Shown: positions 33,153 to 43,290 of the stretch, piece after piece
How positions within the stretch are numbered: position 1 is the stretch's first letter
Layout: each line of letters begins with the position of its first letter
Assembly: GCA_039028155.1 (NCBI GenBank)
Contig: JBCCIS010000002.1
Span: 62,001-126,000, forward strand
Direction: 5' to 3'
From: Pseudomonadota bacterium
GTDB lineage: Bacteria; Pseudomonadota; Alphaproteobacteria; SP197
DNA: 64,000 bases
Program-made: the position numbers and the translations under genes
Notes under the pieces: generated by a model
Told to the model about the DNA's origin: nothing
Databases searched by the model: none
What the model saw: the letters and a program-made list of their open reading frames with translations, nothing else

Positions 33153-34150
33153 CAGTGACCGGCCCCCCCGGCCAAGCGGATACGCGGATCAAGCACGGCG
33201 AGCAGAAGATCGGAGACCAGAACACCGATTACGGTCAAAAGCGCCAGGCACATCAGGAACGAGCCGGCCAGGTACATGTCTTGGGTCTGCAAAGCGCGCA
33301 ACAGGATCGGGCCGGTGGTCGGCAACGACAACACGACCGAGACGATGACCGCGCCGGAGATAACCTGGGGCAGCAGGTTGCCGATATCGGCGATGAACGG
33401 ATTCAGCGCCATCCTGAGCGGATACTTCAACAACGCCTTGCCCGGCGACAGGCCCTTGGCGCGCGCGGTGACGACGTATTGTTTTTGCAACTCGTCCAGC
33501 AGGTTGGCGCGCAGGCGCCGGATCAGCCCGGCTGTGCCGGAGGTGCCGATGACGACGACCGGGATCCAGAGATGTTCGAGCACGGACAGGAACTTCCCCC
33601 AGCTCCATGGCTGGTCGAGATACTCCGGATCCATCAGGCCGCCGATCGAGGTGCCGAACCAGACATTGGCCAGGAATAAGAGGACCAGCGCCAACAGGAA
33701 GTTCGGCGTCGCCAGGCCCAGAAAGCCGATGAAGGTCAGGCCGTGATCGCCCCAGGAATACTGGTGCGTCGCCGAATAAACACCGATCGGAAACGCGACG
33801 ACCCAGGTGAAGATGATGGTCGCGGCCGACACGATGATGGTCAGCAGCAGGCTTTCGCCGATGACCTGATTGACCGGCTTGTTGTACTCGAAGCTAAGCC
33901 CCAGATCGCCTTGCAGCAGACCACCGACCCAGAACAGGTACTGCTGCCAGACCGGCTTATCCAGGCCGAACTCCTGGCGGTAGATCTCGATCTGATCGGC
34001 ACACGAGCTTTCGCCCTGGGCCTCGCATTCCGCGATCATGGTCGACAGGAAATCGCCCGGCGGCAGCTGAATGATGATGAAGGTGATCAGGCTGATGCCG
34101 ATCAGCGTCGGCACCATGATCAACAGGCGCTGGGCGATGTAGTTGATCAT
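33152..34150 (-). CDS. Oligopeptide-type ABC transporter permease (DppB/OppB family)
   Basis: A protein of 332 residues beginning MINYIAQRLLIMVPTLIGIS, the typical DppB opening, followed by a short periplasmic stretch (DFLSTMIAECEAQGESSCADQ, a Cys pair). The coupling motif is in TARAKGLSPGKALLKYPLRMAL and RRLRANLLDELQKQYV. It forms the transmembrane channel with the downstream permease. It lies 3 bases after the binding-protein gene and overlaps the next permease by 1 base. The inserted Cys-containing loop is unusual but seen in YejB-like proteins. Confidence 0.9.
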   Translation of the reverse strand: MINYIAQRLLIMVPTLIGISLITFIIIQLPPGDFLSTMIAECEAQGESSCADQIEIYRQEFGLDKPVWQQYLFWVGGLLQGDLGLSFEYNKPVNQVIGESLLLTIIVSAATIIFTWVVAFPIGVYSATHQYSWGDHGLTFIGFLGLATPNFLLALVLLFLANVWFGTSIGGLMDPEYLDQPWSWGKFLSVLEHLWIPVVVIGTSGTAGLIRRLRANLLDELQKQYVVTARAKGLSPGKALLKYPLRMALNPFIADIGNLLPQVISGAVIVSVVLSLPTTGPILLRALQTQDMYLAGSFLMCLALLTVIGVLVSDLLLAVLDPRIRLAGGAGH

Positions 34151-34153
34151 GCC

Positions 34154-36061
34154 CTACCGCCCGTTGCTGCCGTCGGTGAACCAGAAAGTCTCGGGTTCAT
34201 AGATGCCGAACTGACTGCCGGGATCCCAGTTGAACATCGCCTCTTCGGGCACGTTGTGCAGCCGGTCGGAGACGACGACCGGCTGGAAGATCCCGGCGAT
34301 CAAGCCGATCGAAAAAACGCCGTCGGCATAGGTTTCCAGAATCTCTTCCCAGATCTGTTCCTGCTCGGCTTCGCTGCCGGCGCCTTGCCACCTGTGCGCC
34401 AGTTCCATCAGCCGTTCGGCATCGGCCATGTCGATGGGCTCGCCGCTGGCGCCGGAGGTCTCGTAGTACTGGCCCCACTTGGGCCACTGCAATAGCTGCT
34501 GGCTGGTCGGCGCGAACTCGGCCGGGGTCATCTTCGGCGTCGGGACACCGTTCTCCAGCCCGAACCAGATCGACATGACGGTCTCGCCGGCGAACACACG
34601 GTTGCGCAAGACCTCGCGCTGCATGGGCTTGGTGAAAAGCTTGATGCCGGCGTCGCGCCAACTGTCGTGGATCAGTTCCAGAATGTCCGACTCCTGGGGG
34701 TCCTCGCCCGCGGTCTCGACGATGATCTGGAGCGGCCTGCCGTCGGGCAACAGCCGGTAGCCCTGACTGTCGCGTTCGGTAAGCCCGATCTCGTCGAGCA
34801 GGCGGTTTGCCTCGGCAAGATCAAAGTTGGCCCATTGGCTGCGATAGGCCTCGTCATAGAGCGGGCTTAGCGGCAGGACCGTGTTGTTGCCCTCGATGCC
34901 GAGGCCATAATAGATGACCTGGTTGATCTCGTGCCGGTTAACGGCGAGCGACAGGGCGCGGCGGAACCGGACATCGCGCAAGAGGTCCCGCCAAACCGGA
35001 TCGTTGACATTCAGGTTCGGATAAAGCGCCAGTTGCGAGCCGCGCACGGTGCGCCACAGGCGAACTTGATAACTGTTGTGGCCTTCGCCTTCTTTCAGGA
35101 ACGTGTAGTCGTTGAACGACAGGCCGCGCGCCTGCAGATCAGACTCGCCTGCCCAGGTCTTCAGCGGTATCAGCTTGCTGTCAACCACGTTCATGATGAC
35201 GCGATCGATGTAGGGCAGCTGGTGGCCGGCCTGATCGACCTTGTGGAAAAAGGGATTGCGCACGCCGATAAAGCGCTGCGCCGGCGCCGCGTTGGTGATC
35301 ATCCACGGCTGCAACGTCGGCAGCTCCGGATTGTCGAACTTGTAGAGATTGTCCATCCCGTTGTGCAGCGACGCCCAGCTTGACTTGCCGGCCTCGTCGA
35401 CCTGGGCGTTAATCCAGTCGATGTCGCCGTAGTCGGGATGGTACTGCTTCATGTATTCGGCAGGCCGGTAGATGAAGAGCGGCGCGGCGCTGGCCAGGGC
35501 TGGCAGAAAGTCGGGATTAGGCTTCGACCACGTGTAGCGCACGGTGAGCTCGTCGATCACCTCGAACACCGGCAGCTCGTCGTCGACGGTCAGGATCTTC
35601 GGCGGGCCGGCGGGCGACAGATCGGGATGGGTGGCGACATCCTGCCACCAGTAACGAAAGTCCTCGGCGGTGAACGGATCGCCGTTCGACCAGTGATGGT
35701 TGGGCCGCAGGTGGAAGGTGAAGATGCGGCCGTCCTCGACCTCGAAGCTCTCCAGGATATCCGGCACGAGCTCAAGGTCGGTGTTGTAGACGATCAGCCG
35801 CGCGTAGCCGAACACGACCAAGAGGCGCGTGTCCTTGACCCGGTTGACCAACATCTGCCAGTCACCGCCATAGGTGCCGACACTGCGCTCGCCGTCCAGG
35901 GTGACGACCAGCGGCGTGTCGGTGACCCGCTCGGCGACCGGCGGCAGGTCGCCGGCCTCGACGGCTTCAGCCCAATAGGGCGGCTCGATCAGGGTCTCGG
36001 CGACCGCCGGTGACACGGCGAACGACACGAGACAGAGAAGGGCGGCCAGGCAGCGGATCAC
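34154..36061 (-). CDS. Periplasmic substrate-binding protein of a peptide-type ABC importer (SBP_bac_5)
   Basis: A 635-residue protein with a Sec signal peptide of about 21 residues (cut after AVA). The family pattern is present: a LVVTLDGERSVGTYGGDW opening, LVPDILESFEVEDGRIFTFHLRPNHHWSNGDPFTAEDF (the cluster-5 signature, split here by position), and ALSLAVNRHEINQVIYYG. Its length of more than 600 residues is larger than DppA and similar to YejA-like proteins that bind larger peptides or peptide conjugates. GTG start 36061 overlaps the ATPase stop. In this operon, next to glycan genes, the ligand might be a muropeptide or glycopeptide; this is inference. Confidence 0.88.
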   Translation of the reverse strand: MIRCLAALLCLVSFAVSPAVAETLIEPPYWAEAVEAGDLPPVAERVTDTPLVVTLDGERSVGTYGGDWQMLVNRVKDTRLLVVFGYARLIVYNTDLELVPDILESFEVEDGRIFTFHLRPNHHWSNGDPFTAEDFRYWWQDVATHPDLSPAGPPKILTVDDELPVFEVIDELTVRYTWSKPNPDFLPALASAAPLFIYRPAEYMKQYHPDYGDIDWINAQVDEAGKSSWASLHNGMDNLYKFDNPELPTLQPWMITNAAPAQRFIGVRNPFFHKVDQAGHQLPYIDRVIMNVVDSKLIPLKTWAGESDLQARGLSFNDYTFLKEGEGHNSYQVRLWRTVRGSQLALYPNLNVNDPVWRDLLRDVRFRRALSLAVNRHEINQVIYYGLGIEGNNTVLPLSPLYDEAYRSQWANFDLAEANRLLDEIGLTERDSQGYRLLPDGRPLQIIVETAGEDPQESDILELIHDSWRDAGIKLFTKPMQREVLRNRVFAGETVMSIWFGLENGVPTPKMTPAEFAPTSQQLLQWPKWGQYYETSGASGEPIDMADAERLMELAHRWQGAGSEAEQEQIWEEILETYADGVFSIGLIAGIFQPVVVSDRLHNVPEEAMFNWDPGSQFGIYEPETFWFTDGSNGR

Positions 36062-37938
36062 GCGGCAAGCTCCGCGGCATTCGGCGCGCGGCTGGCGCGC
36101 ACCAGATGACCGTTGCCCAGATCGATCATGTCGAGCTTGGCATCGGGTGAGACGGTGAACGGCTCCGGCCAGGCGTCAGGTTTGCTGGCGCGCCCGGCCA
36201 TCAGCGCTGTCAGGTTCAGTTTGTGATCGGGATCGGGTTTTGGCACGGCGGCCAGAAGCGCGCGGGTGTAGGGGTGCACGGGGTTCTCGAAGAGCTCGCG
36301 CCGGTCCGCCTGTTCGACCAGCCGGCCAGCGCACATCACGGCGATGCGGTCAGCCATGTAGTCGATCACCGCCAGATTGTGCGAAATGAAGAGGTAGGTC
36401 AGGCCCAGTTCGTCCTGCAGGTCCTTCAACAGATTCAGGATCTGCGCTTGGATCGACACATCCAGTGCCGACACGGGCTCGTCGCAGATCAGAAGATCCG
36501 GCTCCAGCGCCAGCGCGCGCGCGATCCCGATGCGCTGCCGCTGCCCGCCGGAAAAACTGTGCGGATAACGGCGCAGATGGCGTACGTCCAGGCCGACCAG
36601 GCGCATCAGCTCCATCACCCGGTCCGCGCGTTCCTGACCGCTGCAGACATTATGGATCATCAGTGGTTCGGAGATGATATCCATGACGGTCATGCGCGGG
36701 TTCAACGACCCAAAGGGATCCTGGAAGATGAACTGAACGTCGCGTCGGAAGTCGAAGAGAGCGGGTCCGGACAACGTCCGGATGTCGATCTCGCTGCCAC
36801 GATTGTTATAGATCAGTTCACCGCTGTCGGGCGTCAGCGCCTTCATGATCATCTTGCTGGTGGTCGTCTTGCCGCAGCCGGACTCGCCGACCAGCCCCAG
36901 GCATTCGCCGCGGCGTACATCGAAGCTGATGTCGTCGACCGCCAGATGATCGATCTTCTTGCCGCCCAACCATTCCGACTTGCGGATGCTGAAGGTCTTG
37001 GTCAGGTGACGCACCTTCAACAGAGGCCGGTCATCGTTCTCCGGCCAGGGTTTGCGATGTTGATGGCGTTCGGCGTGCGCATGCTTGACCTCGCGCAGCG
37101 GCACCAGGCGTTCGCCCGGCTTCATGTCAAAGCGCGGCACGGCCCGTAAGAGGGCCTTGAGGTAGGGGTGCTCTGCGTGGCGGAAAATGTCGTCCAGCGA
37201 GCCCTTCTCCATCACTTCGCCGTGGTACATGACGACCACTTCCTCGGCGACGTTCGCCACAACGCCCAGATCATGGGTGATCATCAGGACCGCCATGCCG
37301 AGTTCGTCCTGCAGATCGTCCAACAGTTTCAAAATCTGCGCCTGGATCGTGACATCCAAAGCCGTGGTCGGCTCGTCGGCGACCAGGAGCGCGGGCCGGC
37401 ACACCAGGGCCATGGCGATCATGGCGCGTTGGCGCAGTCCGCCGGAGAGTTCGAATGGGTAGCTGCGCCACGCCTTCTCGGCATCGGGAAAACCGACCAG
37501 ACGCAGCATCGATATGGTCAGCTCCTTGCCTTCCTGGCGATCGCAGTTGCGATGGAGATGCAGGGCCTCGGAGACCTGGTCGCCGACCGTGTGGAGCGGC
37601 GACAGCGAGGTCATCGGCTCCTGGAAGATGATCGAGATGCGGCCGCCGCGAATACCGCGCATGCGTTTGCCGTCGGGTGGCAGGGCGGCGATGTCGGTGA
37701 CCTGGCCGTCCAAGTTCGGGTCATTGAACAGGATCTGTCCGCGGGTGATGTGGGCGTTCTGCGGCAGGATGCGCATGATCGCCTGCGAGATCACCGTCTT
37801 GCCGGAACCGGACTCGCCGACCAGCGCCAGGGTCCGGCCCTGTCGGATGGTGAAGCTGGCGCCGCGGACCGCTTGGACTCGGCCATCGCCGACCTCGAAC
37901 TCGATTCCCAGGTTAAGGATGTCGACCAGGCTGTTCAC
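36058..37938 (-). CDS. Fused dual ATP-binding subunit of a peptide-type ABC importer
   Basis: A protein of 626 residues made of two complete nucleotide-binding domains. The first has Walker A GESGSGKT, signature [12 protein letters not shown] and Walker [13 protein letters not shown]. The second has [24 protein letters not shown] and [12 protein letters not shown]. Each is followed by an oligopeptide_HTH-type C-terminal region ([24 protein letters not shown]). The GTG at 37938 is chosen as start: it overlaps the upstream stop (GTGA), and the 65 codons above it belong to the previous gene's shadow. It powers the permease pair downstream in the same operon. Confidence 0.93.
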   Translation of the reverse strand: MNSLVDILNLGIEFEVGDGRVQAVRGASFTIRQGRTLALVGESGSGKTVISQAIMRILPQNAHITRGQILFNDPNLDGQVTDIAALPPDGKRMRGIRGGRISIIFQEPMTSLSPLHTVGDQVSEALHLHRNCDRQEGKELTISMLRLVGFPDAEKAWRSYPFELSGGLRQRAMIAMALVCRPALLVADEPTTALDVTIQAQILKLLDDLQDELGMAVLMITHDLGVVANVAEEVVVMYHGEVMEKGSLDDIFRHAEHPYLKALLRAVPRFDMKPGERLVPLREVKHAHAERHQHRKPWPENDDRPLLKVRHLTKTFSIRKSEWLGGKKIDHLAVDDISFDVRRGECLGLVGESGCGKTTTSKMIMKALTPDSGELIYNNRGSEIDIRTLSGPALFDFRRDVQFIFQDPFGSLNPRMTVMDIISEPLMIHNVCSGQERADRVMELMRLVGLDVRHLRRYPHSFSGGQRQRIGIARALALEPDLLICDEPVSALDVSIQAQILNLLKDLQDELGLTYLFISHNLAVIDYMADRIAVMCAGRLVEQADRRELFENPVHPYTRALLAAVPKPDPDHKLNLTALMAGRASKPDAWPEPFTVSPDAKLDMIDLGNGHLVRASRAPNAAELAA

Positions 37939-38441
37939 AGGTGGTCGTCCGGCAAGCCGTGGGGATCGGGTGTCAGGCCCAGGGCGTCGAAGTTCGCGCG
38001 CGTGACCTCCGACAGGGTCAGCCGTCGCGCTGTGGCGGCCTGTAGCGCGGCGCTGGCAATCGTATCGAAATCGCTGATCGATGAATCGACGCCGAGCTTC
38101 TTCGCACCGTCCTTGACGGTCAGGTGCATCCAACCTCGCTGTCGATCTCGCCGGGTGGAGTAGTAAGCGAGCTTCATACTGTTCAAGTCATCCCACGACA
38201 CAGATTTCCCGGCAGGACCTCTGGCACGGATCCCGTCCTCGGAAACTTCAATGGTGGTCATCTGACGGATCAGGGTTCTGATCCCGAAGACCGCAAATAC
38301 GCCCCCCAGCGCACCAAGGATGTAAACCATGATGGGCGCGGCCTCAACGATCAACAGTGGCCCCCAGGTCAGGAGCACGCCGGCGCCGGATCGGATGTAA
38401 TCGCCTGTCAACACACTGGTTTCGTAGTGATGCTCGCTCAT
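37935..38441 (-). CDS. Membrane protein of unknown function with PH-like C-terminal half
   Basis: A protein of 168 residues from ATG 38441. Two hydrophobic segments (AGVLLTWGPLLIVEAAPIMVYILGALGGVFAVFG, one reading) form a hairpin. The cytoplasmic part has short strands (TIEVSEDGIRARGPAGKSVSWDDLNSMKL) that resemble a small PH-like beta domain. I do not recognise a named family. It overlaps the deacetylase-like gene before it and the ATPase gene after it by 4 bases on each side, so it belongs to this operon and bridges the glycan and importer halves. Confidence 0.7.
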   Translation of the reverse strand: MSEHHYETSVLTGDYIRSGAGVLLTWGPLLIVEAAPIMVYILGALGGVFAVFGIRTLIRQMTTIEVSEDGIRARGPAGKSVSWDDLNSMKLAYYSTRRDRQRGWMHLTVKDGAKKLGVDSSISDFDTIASAALQAATARRLTLSEVTRANFDALGLTPDPHGLPDDHL

Positions 38442-39202
38442 GCCGCCTCCTGGCGCGCGCCAAACAGGCTGCGCGCGTCCAGCCAATGGCCGGCTTCGTG
38501 GTCCTTGATGGCCGTGACAAAACGGTCGACAAAGTGCTCGCAGGCGGCGTCGTGGTCACGGTGGTGGGTCATCAGCCCGGTTGGCTCCAGGGCGTCGGCC
38601 TGGCCGGTCCGGCGGGCCTGCAGGTGGCTGATGGCTTGCGCCAGCGCCACCGTATCGCCGCAGAAGGCGCGGGCGCGCCAATCGATGATGTCGATGTGAA
38701 CATTGACCGTGTGAACGCGGGCTTCGGGCGTTGCTGCACGCGGGCCGTGTGTGCTGAGGCCTGAATACCCCAATGTCGCGAGCCGCGTCTCGATCTTGGG
38801 TCCGATTCGGTTCCACGGCGGTACCATGACCAGCTGAAACTGCCCGTCAAAGGCCTCCTGCAGCGTCTCACGGCCCCTCTGGAGGTCCTTTTCGAGGTTT
38901 TCTGTCCCATCGACCAGCTCGGTCTTTTTGGCCGGTGGCCGGGCGTTGTTGCGGTGCGCCCAGCCGTGCTGCAGCACGCTTGTGCCGGAATCGGCCCGTA
39001 CCCGCCGAATGGTCGGCGCGGCAAGCCACGCCGGTACCGTAGCGAGCGCCAGGGGCGCCTCAAGCCGCCGCCGTTGATCCAGGAAGTCCTTCAGCCGCTC
39101 ATCATCGGAACCAGCGTCGTCGTCGCGCCACCAGAATGTCGCGCGTTGGTCTGCCCTAGCCCAGCGATCGAGTTCCGTGGTCAGGTCGGTCCAATCAGCC
39201 AC
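38438..39202 (-). CDS. Polysaccharide deacetylase-like (NodB-fold) protein
   Basis: A protein of 254 residues with a GTG start. It begins with a WWRDDDAGSDD acidic pair (NodB motif 1), has LQHGWAHRN (motif 2, HxxxH-like with the two metal His residues), then MVPPWNRI (motif 3). This is the divergent deacetylase branch often found beside glycosyltransferases. Members remove N- or O-acetyl groups from glycans. No signal peptide is evident, so it probably acts on a cytoplasmic precursor. It overlaps both neighbours in the operon. Confidence 0.85.
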   Translation of the reverse strand: MADWTDLTTELDRWARADQRATFWWRDDDAGSDDERLKDFLDQRRRLEAPLALATVPAWLAAPTIRRVRADSGTSVLQHGWAHRNNARPPAKKTELVDGTENLEKDLQRGRETLQEAFDGQFQLVMVPPWNRIGPKIETRLATLGYSGLSTHGPRAATPEARVHTVNVHIDIIDWRARAFCGDTVALAQAISHLQARRTGQADALEPTGLMTHHRDHDAACEHFVDRFVTAIKDHEAGHWLDARSLFGARQEAA

Positions 39203-40340
39203 GGCTGGCCCACTCGGTTATCAACGCGGCACTCTTGGCGGCGCCGTCCAGATCAAAACCGGCGGGGTCCGGCGGCGCACCGGCCAAGGCGTCATCGACC
39301 GCTGCGGCCAACCGTTCAGGCGACAGCGCCGCTTCTTCAACCATGATGGCCACTCCCAGATCGGCAAGCCGCTCTGCCCGGTCCCGTTGTTCTGTTTCGC
39401 CGCCACGCGCGAAGGGCACGAGAACCGAGCGCGCGCCGGCAGCCAGGATGTCGACGGCCGTATTATAGCCGGCCTGAGAGACGGAGACAGCGCAGTTGGC
39501 CAACAGCGCGGCAAAATCGGGCCGCGCTTCCTCGACGACGACACCGGACGGCGGATCGGTCAGGCGCGACGCCAGGTCGCCGGCCATAAGATCGTGGCCG
39601 ACCAGAAGCCGCCACACCCGATTGCCAGCCGCCGCTGCGGCGGCCCTGGCGTCGAGCGCGGCGGCCAGCAGCGGCGCGCCGGTCGCACCGCCACCGACCG
39701 AGACAATGATCTCGCCATCACCCGGTCCGCCCGCTTCGCGCCGCGCGGTTTTCCCGGCGATGTAGCCGGTGTAGCGGAGACGTTCGCCCAGCTGTCCGGC
39801 CAGCGGAAAAGTGAGGTCAAAGGGGACCAGGCGGGGGTCGCCGTGCACCATGACGTGGTCGATGTGTCTGAGGGCCAGGGCCAGCATCTCCTCATAGCGG
39901 CCGGGCTTTGTTTGACGTTGCAGGATGTCGCGCACCGAGACGGCGGTCGTTGCGCCTCCGGCGCGCGCCCGCTCGATCAGCGCCAGGGCTTCGTCGCGCA
40001 GCTGGCGGCGGCCGAACGGAAACGTCTCAGTGATCAAGAGATCAGGCTTGGTTGTCTCCATCAGGGCGCGTGCTTCATCGCGGCGCGTGTCCAAGTCACG
40101 CGGCGTTGCCGCGTCGCCGGAAGCCAGCGCCAGGCCCGAGAAGCTCTCGTCGATCGCGCGCAGCGGCGTCAGCTGCACCAGCCGGGCCGCGCCAAGGTCC
40201 AGATGGGGTACCGGCATGCCGCCGGAAAGCAGGGTGACATCCAACCCCTGGGCCGCCGTCGCCCGCGCTATCGCGGCGCTGCGGCGCAGATGACCGGTGC
40301 CGAGCAGGTGCTGGACCCAAAGGACGACGCGGCCGGTCAA
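39195..40340 (-). CDS. MurG-like glycosyltransferase (GT28-type C-terminal domain)
   Basis: A protein of 381 residues, apparently TTG start (TTGA overlap with the phosphatase stop). It opens VVLWVQHLLGTGHLRRSAAIA, a GxGHxxR motif as in MurG and MGDG synthases. Its C-terminal domain carries the donor-binding region SVSQAGYNTAVDILAAGARSVLVPF (S-x-GGxNT-like). It probably transfers a sugar from a nucleotide donor. A related protein, with the same SxGLGHLRR opening, is encoded first in the operon at 43287-44546. Confidence 0.88.
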   Translation of the reverse strand: MTGRVVLWVQHLLGTGHLRRSAAIARATAAQGLDVTLLSGGMPVPHLDLGAARLVQLTPLRAIDESFSGLALASGDAATPRDLDTRRDEARALMETTKPDLLITETFPFGRRQLRDEALALIERARAGGATTAVSVRDILQRQTKPGRYEEMLALALRHIDHVMVHGDPRLVPFDLTFPLAGQLGERLRYTGYIAGKTARREAGGPGDGEIIVSVGGGATGAPLLAAALDARAAAAAAGNRVWRLLVGHDLMAGDLASRLTDPPSGVVVEEARPDFAALLANCAVSVSQAGYNTAVDILAAGARSVLVPFARGGETEQRDRAERLADLGVAIMVEEAALSPERLAAAVDDALAGAPPDPAGFDLDGAAKSAALITEWASRG

Positions 40341-40927
40341 GGGCCGTCCAGGCTCAAGTCGGAGCGCTCCAGCCTCGGTCGTCCGAATTCATCGAGCGCC
40401 AGCAGAAGTATGGCGCTGCGGCCAAGCTTCACGGGCGGTTTGTCCAGAAAATCCCAACCGGTCGCCAAGCCGATTGCCGCGCGCTGCACGCCGCGATGGG
40501 TGATGGCGCCGATATCGGCACCGGCTTCGGCGATATCCTTCAGCCAGGCGCCCAGCCTTCGCTGCACCTCGCGCGGTGTCTCGCCGCCGGATGGGCGAAA
40601 GTCGAGGCCGAGCGCTTCATTCTCGGCCATCGCCGCGCCGTGCTCGGCGCGCAAATCGGCCAAGCTGCGGCCGGCCCAGTGTCCCCAATCCATCTCGTCC
40701 AGACGTGGCTCGGTGGTCAGCGGTTCGAGCCCCATATGGCGCGCGGTGTCGCGGGTGCGGCTGAGTGTGCTGGTGACCCATGGCATGCCGGTCAAGGTTT
40801 CCGGCACACGCCAGGAACGGGCGAGGGCAATGCCCGCCTTCGACAACGCGGTGTCGCTGCGTCCCTGGATCAGTTTTTCGTCATTCCAGGTCGTCGGGGC
40901 GTGGCGGATCAAGGCGACGAGGGTCAT
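40337..40927 (-). CDS. Histidine phosphatase family protein (phosphoglycerate-mutase-like)
   Basis: A protein of 196 residues. The catalytic phospho-His is in LIRHAPTTWN and the second His in GAITHRGVQRAA, with Arg in STLSRTRDTA and an acid in DEMDWGHWAG. The alternative TTG two codons earlier is less likely, because the ATG at 40927 gives the ATGA overlap with the preceding glycosyltransferase. Within a glycan operon it may remove phosphate from a sugar phosphate or lipid-linked intermediate, as GmhB/CobC-type enzymes do elsewhere; this is inference. Confidence 0.9.
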   Translation of the reverse strand: MTLVALIRHAPTTWNDEKLIQGRSDTALSKAGIALARSWRVPETLTGMPWVTSTLSRTRDTARHMGLEPLTTEPRLDEMDWGHWAGRSLADLRAEHGAAMAENEALGLDFRPSGGETPREVQRRLGAWLKDIAEAGADIGAITHRGVQRAAIGLATGWDFLDKPPVKLGRSAILLLALDEFGRPRLERSDLSLDGP

Positions 40928-42039
40928 GAACAACTGACCTTATCGATGACGTGCGACAGGATCGTGCCGGCGCTTTCCAGGCTGTGATCGCGGCGTACGG
41001 TCGCGGTCGCCAGGGATGCCATCGCGGACCGGCGTTCCGTATCCGCGATCAGGCCAGCCATCGCATCGGCAAAGGCCTGATCGTCGCCCGGCGTGGTCAA
41101 GATGCCGGTCGCGCCGTCTGAGACGACCTCCGGCACGCCCCGCTCGCGTCCGGCAACGACCGGCACGCCGGCGGCCTGGGCTGACAAGAGCGCCATGCCA
41201 TAGGCTTCGTTAACCGCCGGCCAGACGAACAGATCGGCCGCCGCATAGTGGAGCGGCAGCGATCGCTCCGGCAGCGCACCGACGAACATCGCGCGGCCCG
41301 CGAACAAGGCCTCGACCTCGGCGCGGCATGATCCGTCGCCAACGATCAGCAGGCTCCAATCGTCGTCCTTCAGCAGGTCGACAGCCGCCGCAAGCCGCCT
41401 GTAACTGGCAAGCTTGTCGCCCGGCCGCATCATGGCGACAGCCAATAGCCAGGTCTTGCGCGGATCAAGACCGTAGCGTCGCGCCAACTCGCGCCGCGCG
41501 GCCTTGTGCCGCTGCACGTCGAAGGGCCGGATGTCGAGAAACGGTGGCAGGCGATGACAACGTGCGGGATCGATCTCGATATCGGCCAACCCCGCCTCGT
41601 CCTCCGGCGTCATGGTGTAGAGGCCGTCGGCGCGGCGCAAGGCGGCGGCGGCAACCGCAAAGCCCAGCGACCACGGTCCATTCTGTTGCTTCATCGCGAC
41701 CGAGGGTTCGGCGACCAGGTAGGGCACGCCGAAGGCGTCGGCGATGCGCGGCCCCAGATAGTCCGGTGCCTTGTGATAGAGGTGATAGGTGAACCACAGG
41801 TCGGGCGGCGCATCACGCCAATCGGCAATCAGGCCCTGAGCACGCGCGGCGCCACGCTTGGCGAGACTCAACTGGCGCCGGTGGTCACCGGTGCCGTCAT
41901 AGGCGCGAAAGGATGAGGCCAGAAAGACATCGTGCCCCTGTTGTTTGAGGGCGCGGATCAGCAGGCGCGCCACCGCCCGGTCACCCGACGGCACGCGATG
42001 GGTCGGCGATTTCATCGGGGCGTAAAAGGCGATGCGCAT
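40924..42039 (-). CDS. Glycosyltransferase family 4 protein
   Basis: A GT-B fold protein of 371 residues. The N-terminal Rossmann part opens MRIAFYAPMKSPTHRVPSGDR with the acceptor loop. The C-terminal domain has LLAVAMMRPGDKLASYRRL, LLIVGDGSCRAEVEAL and the E-x7-E-type motif NEAYGMALLSAQAAGVPVVA with donor-binding glutamate. It lies 9 bp after the next glycosyltransferase upstream and overlaps the phosphatase downstream. Donor and acceptor sugars are unknown. Confidence 0.92.
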   Translation of the reverse strand: MRIAFYAPMKSPTHRVPSGDRAVARLLIRALKQQGHDVFLASSFRAYDGTGDHRRQLSLAKRGAARAQGLIADWRDAPPDLWFTYHLYHKAPDYLGPRIADAFGVPYLVAEPSVAMKQQNGPWSLGFAVAAAALRRADGLYTMTPEDEAGLADIEIDPARCHRLPPFLDIRPFDVQRHKAARRELARRYGLDPRKTWLLAVAMMRPGDKLASYRRLAAAVDLLKDDDWSLLIVGDGSCRAEVEALFAGRAMFVGALPERSLPLHYAAADLFVWPAVNEAYGMALLSAQAAGVPVVAGRERGVPEVVSDGATGILTTPGDDQAFADAMAGLIADTERRSAMASLATATVRRDHSLESAGTILSHVIDKVSCS

Positions 42040-42048
42040 GGCGCGATC

Positions 42049-43290
42049 CTACCGATCCAGACCAAAGCGGACAGCCAGATCGTCGATGCCGCGTTCCATC
42101 GCGAAGTCATGAAGTACCCGTTCGCGGCCGGCGTCCCCCATGCGTCGCCGCATCGCGGGATCGCTGATCAAACGCGCCAACGACGCGGCCAGCGCCGCGG
42201 GATCGCCGGGTGGGTTCAAGATCCCATTGACACCGTCGCTGATCAGTTCGGGTACCGCCGAGACAGCGGTCGTGACAATGGCGAGCCCCTGGCTCTGCGC
42301 CTCCATCATCACGTTGGGCAGCCCGTCACGGTCACCGTCGGCGGCGATCTTTGGCGCCAGGACGAACATATCGGCGTCCTGGTAGGCGCGCCGGACGGCG
42401 TCTTGCGCCTGGGCGCCATGCCAGGTGATGCGGTCTTGAAGACCACTCTGCTCGGCCTGGTGTTTGAGCTTGTCGCGCAGCGGTCCGCCGCCGATGTGAT
42501 CGAGGTGCCAGGCAAGATCCTTCGGCAGTTGGGCCAGTGCGGCCAACAGGTCGTCGTAACCCTTCTTCTCGACCGCCCGTCCGACCGACACCAAGCGGAC
42601 GGGATCGGCGGTATCGGTTCCGTCACGCATACCGTTGCGGTCCCCCGGTTCCGGCCAGCGTGTGAGGTCAAGCCCGTGATAGACCAGCGCCACCTTGTCG
42701 GGATCGGGCGCCAGGTTTCGCAGATGATCGCAGTTCGCCGCGGTGCAGGTGACCAGCCAGCCGCAGTCGTTAAGCTTCTCGCTGATCTCCCAGTCGGGGC
42801 TCGTGTAGATATCCTTGGCGTGCGCCGAGCAGGTCCAGGGCAGACTGGTCATCATGGCGGCGTAGCGCGCGACCGAAGCGGGCGTATGCAGAAAGTGGGC
42901 ATGCAGGTGACTGACCCCTGGCGCGACCTCGGCGGCGACGACGCATGCCTGGCCAAAGCGCCGGATCCGGTTCGGTGTCCTGTCGCGCCGGAGGTCACGG
43001 ATCCAGGTGCGGAACGCCCGGCGGTACCCGGGCAGGCGTCGCGCCCTCAGCCAAGCCGCGAAAACCCGCCGCGGTTCCTGATAGAGGTATTCGGGCAGGT
43101 AGGTGACGGGCGCGCTGATCTCGTCATGCACCGGATGGGTGCTGGTGTCGGTCGGATGACGCAGCGACACGATCTCGATATCGAGGCCGCGCTGCTCCAG
43201 CGCCAGGATCTCCTGGGCGATAAACGTCTCGCTGAGCCTGGGGTAGCCCTTCAGCAAAAAGGCAACTCGGCCGTTGCCGGCACCACTCAC
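42049..43290 (-). CDS. Glycosyltransferase family 4 protein (exopolysaccharide type)
   Basis: A protein of 413 residues. It begins VAFLLKGYPRLSETFIAQEI, the common N-terminus of GT4 enzymes in exopolysaccharide clusters, followed by HLHAHFLHTPASVARY and the C-terminal donor domain: LVSVGRAVEKKGYDDLL, HIGGGPLRDKLKH and GLPNVMMEAQSQGLAIVTTAVSAVPEL. The GLPNVMMEA glutamate corresponds to the E-x7-E position. GTG start with GTGA overlap to the upstream gene. It probably elongates a lipid-linked or protein-linked glycan at the inner membrane. Confidence 0.92.
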   Translation of the reverse strand: MSGAGNGRVAFLLKGYPRLSETFIAQEILALEQRGLDIEIVSLRHPTDTSTHPVHDEISAPVTYLPEYLYQEPRRVFAAWLRARRLPGYRRAFRTWIRDLRRDRTPNRIRRFGQACVVAAEVAPGVSHLHAHFLHTPASVARYAAMMTSLPWTCSAHAKDIYTSPDWEISEKLNDCGWLVTCTAANCDHLRNLAPDPDKVALVYHGLDLTRWPEPGDRNGMRDGTDTADPVRLVSVGRAVEKKGYDDLLAALAQLPKDLAWHLDHIGGGPLRDKLKHQAEQSGLQDRITWHGAQAQDAVRRAYQDADMFVLAPKIAADGDRDGLPNVMMEAQSQGLAIVTTAVSAVPELISDGVNGILNPPGDPAALAASLARLISDPAMRRRMGDAGRERVLHDFAMERGIDDLAVRFGLDR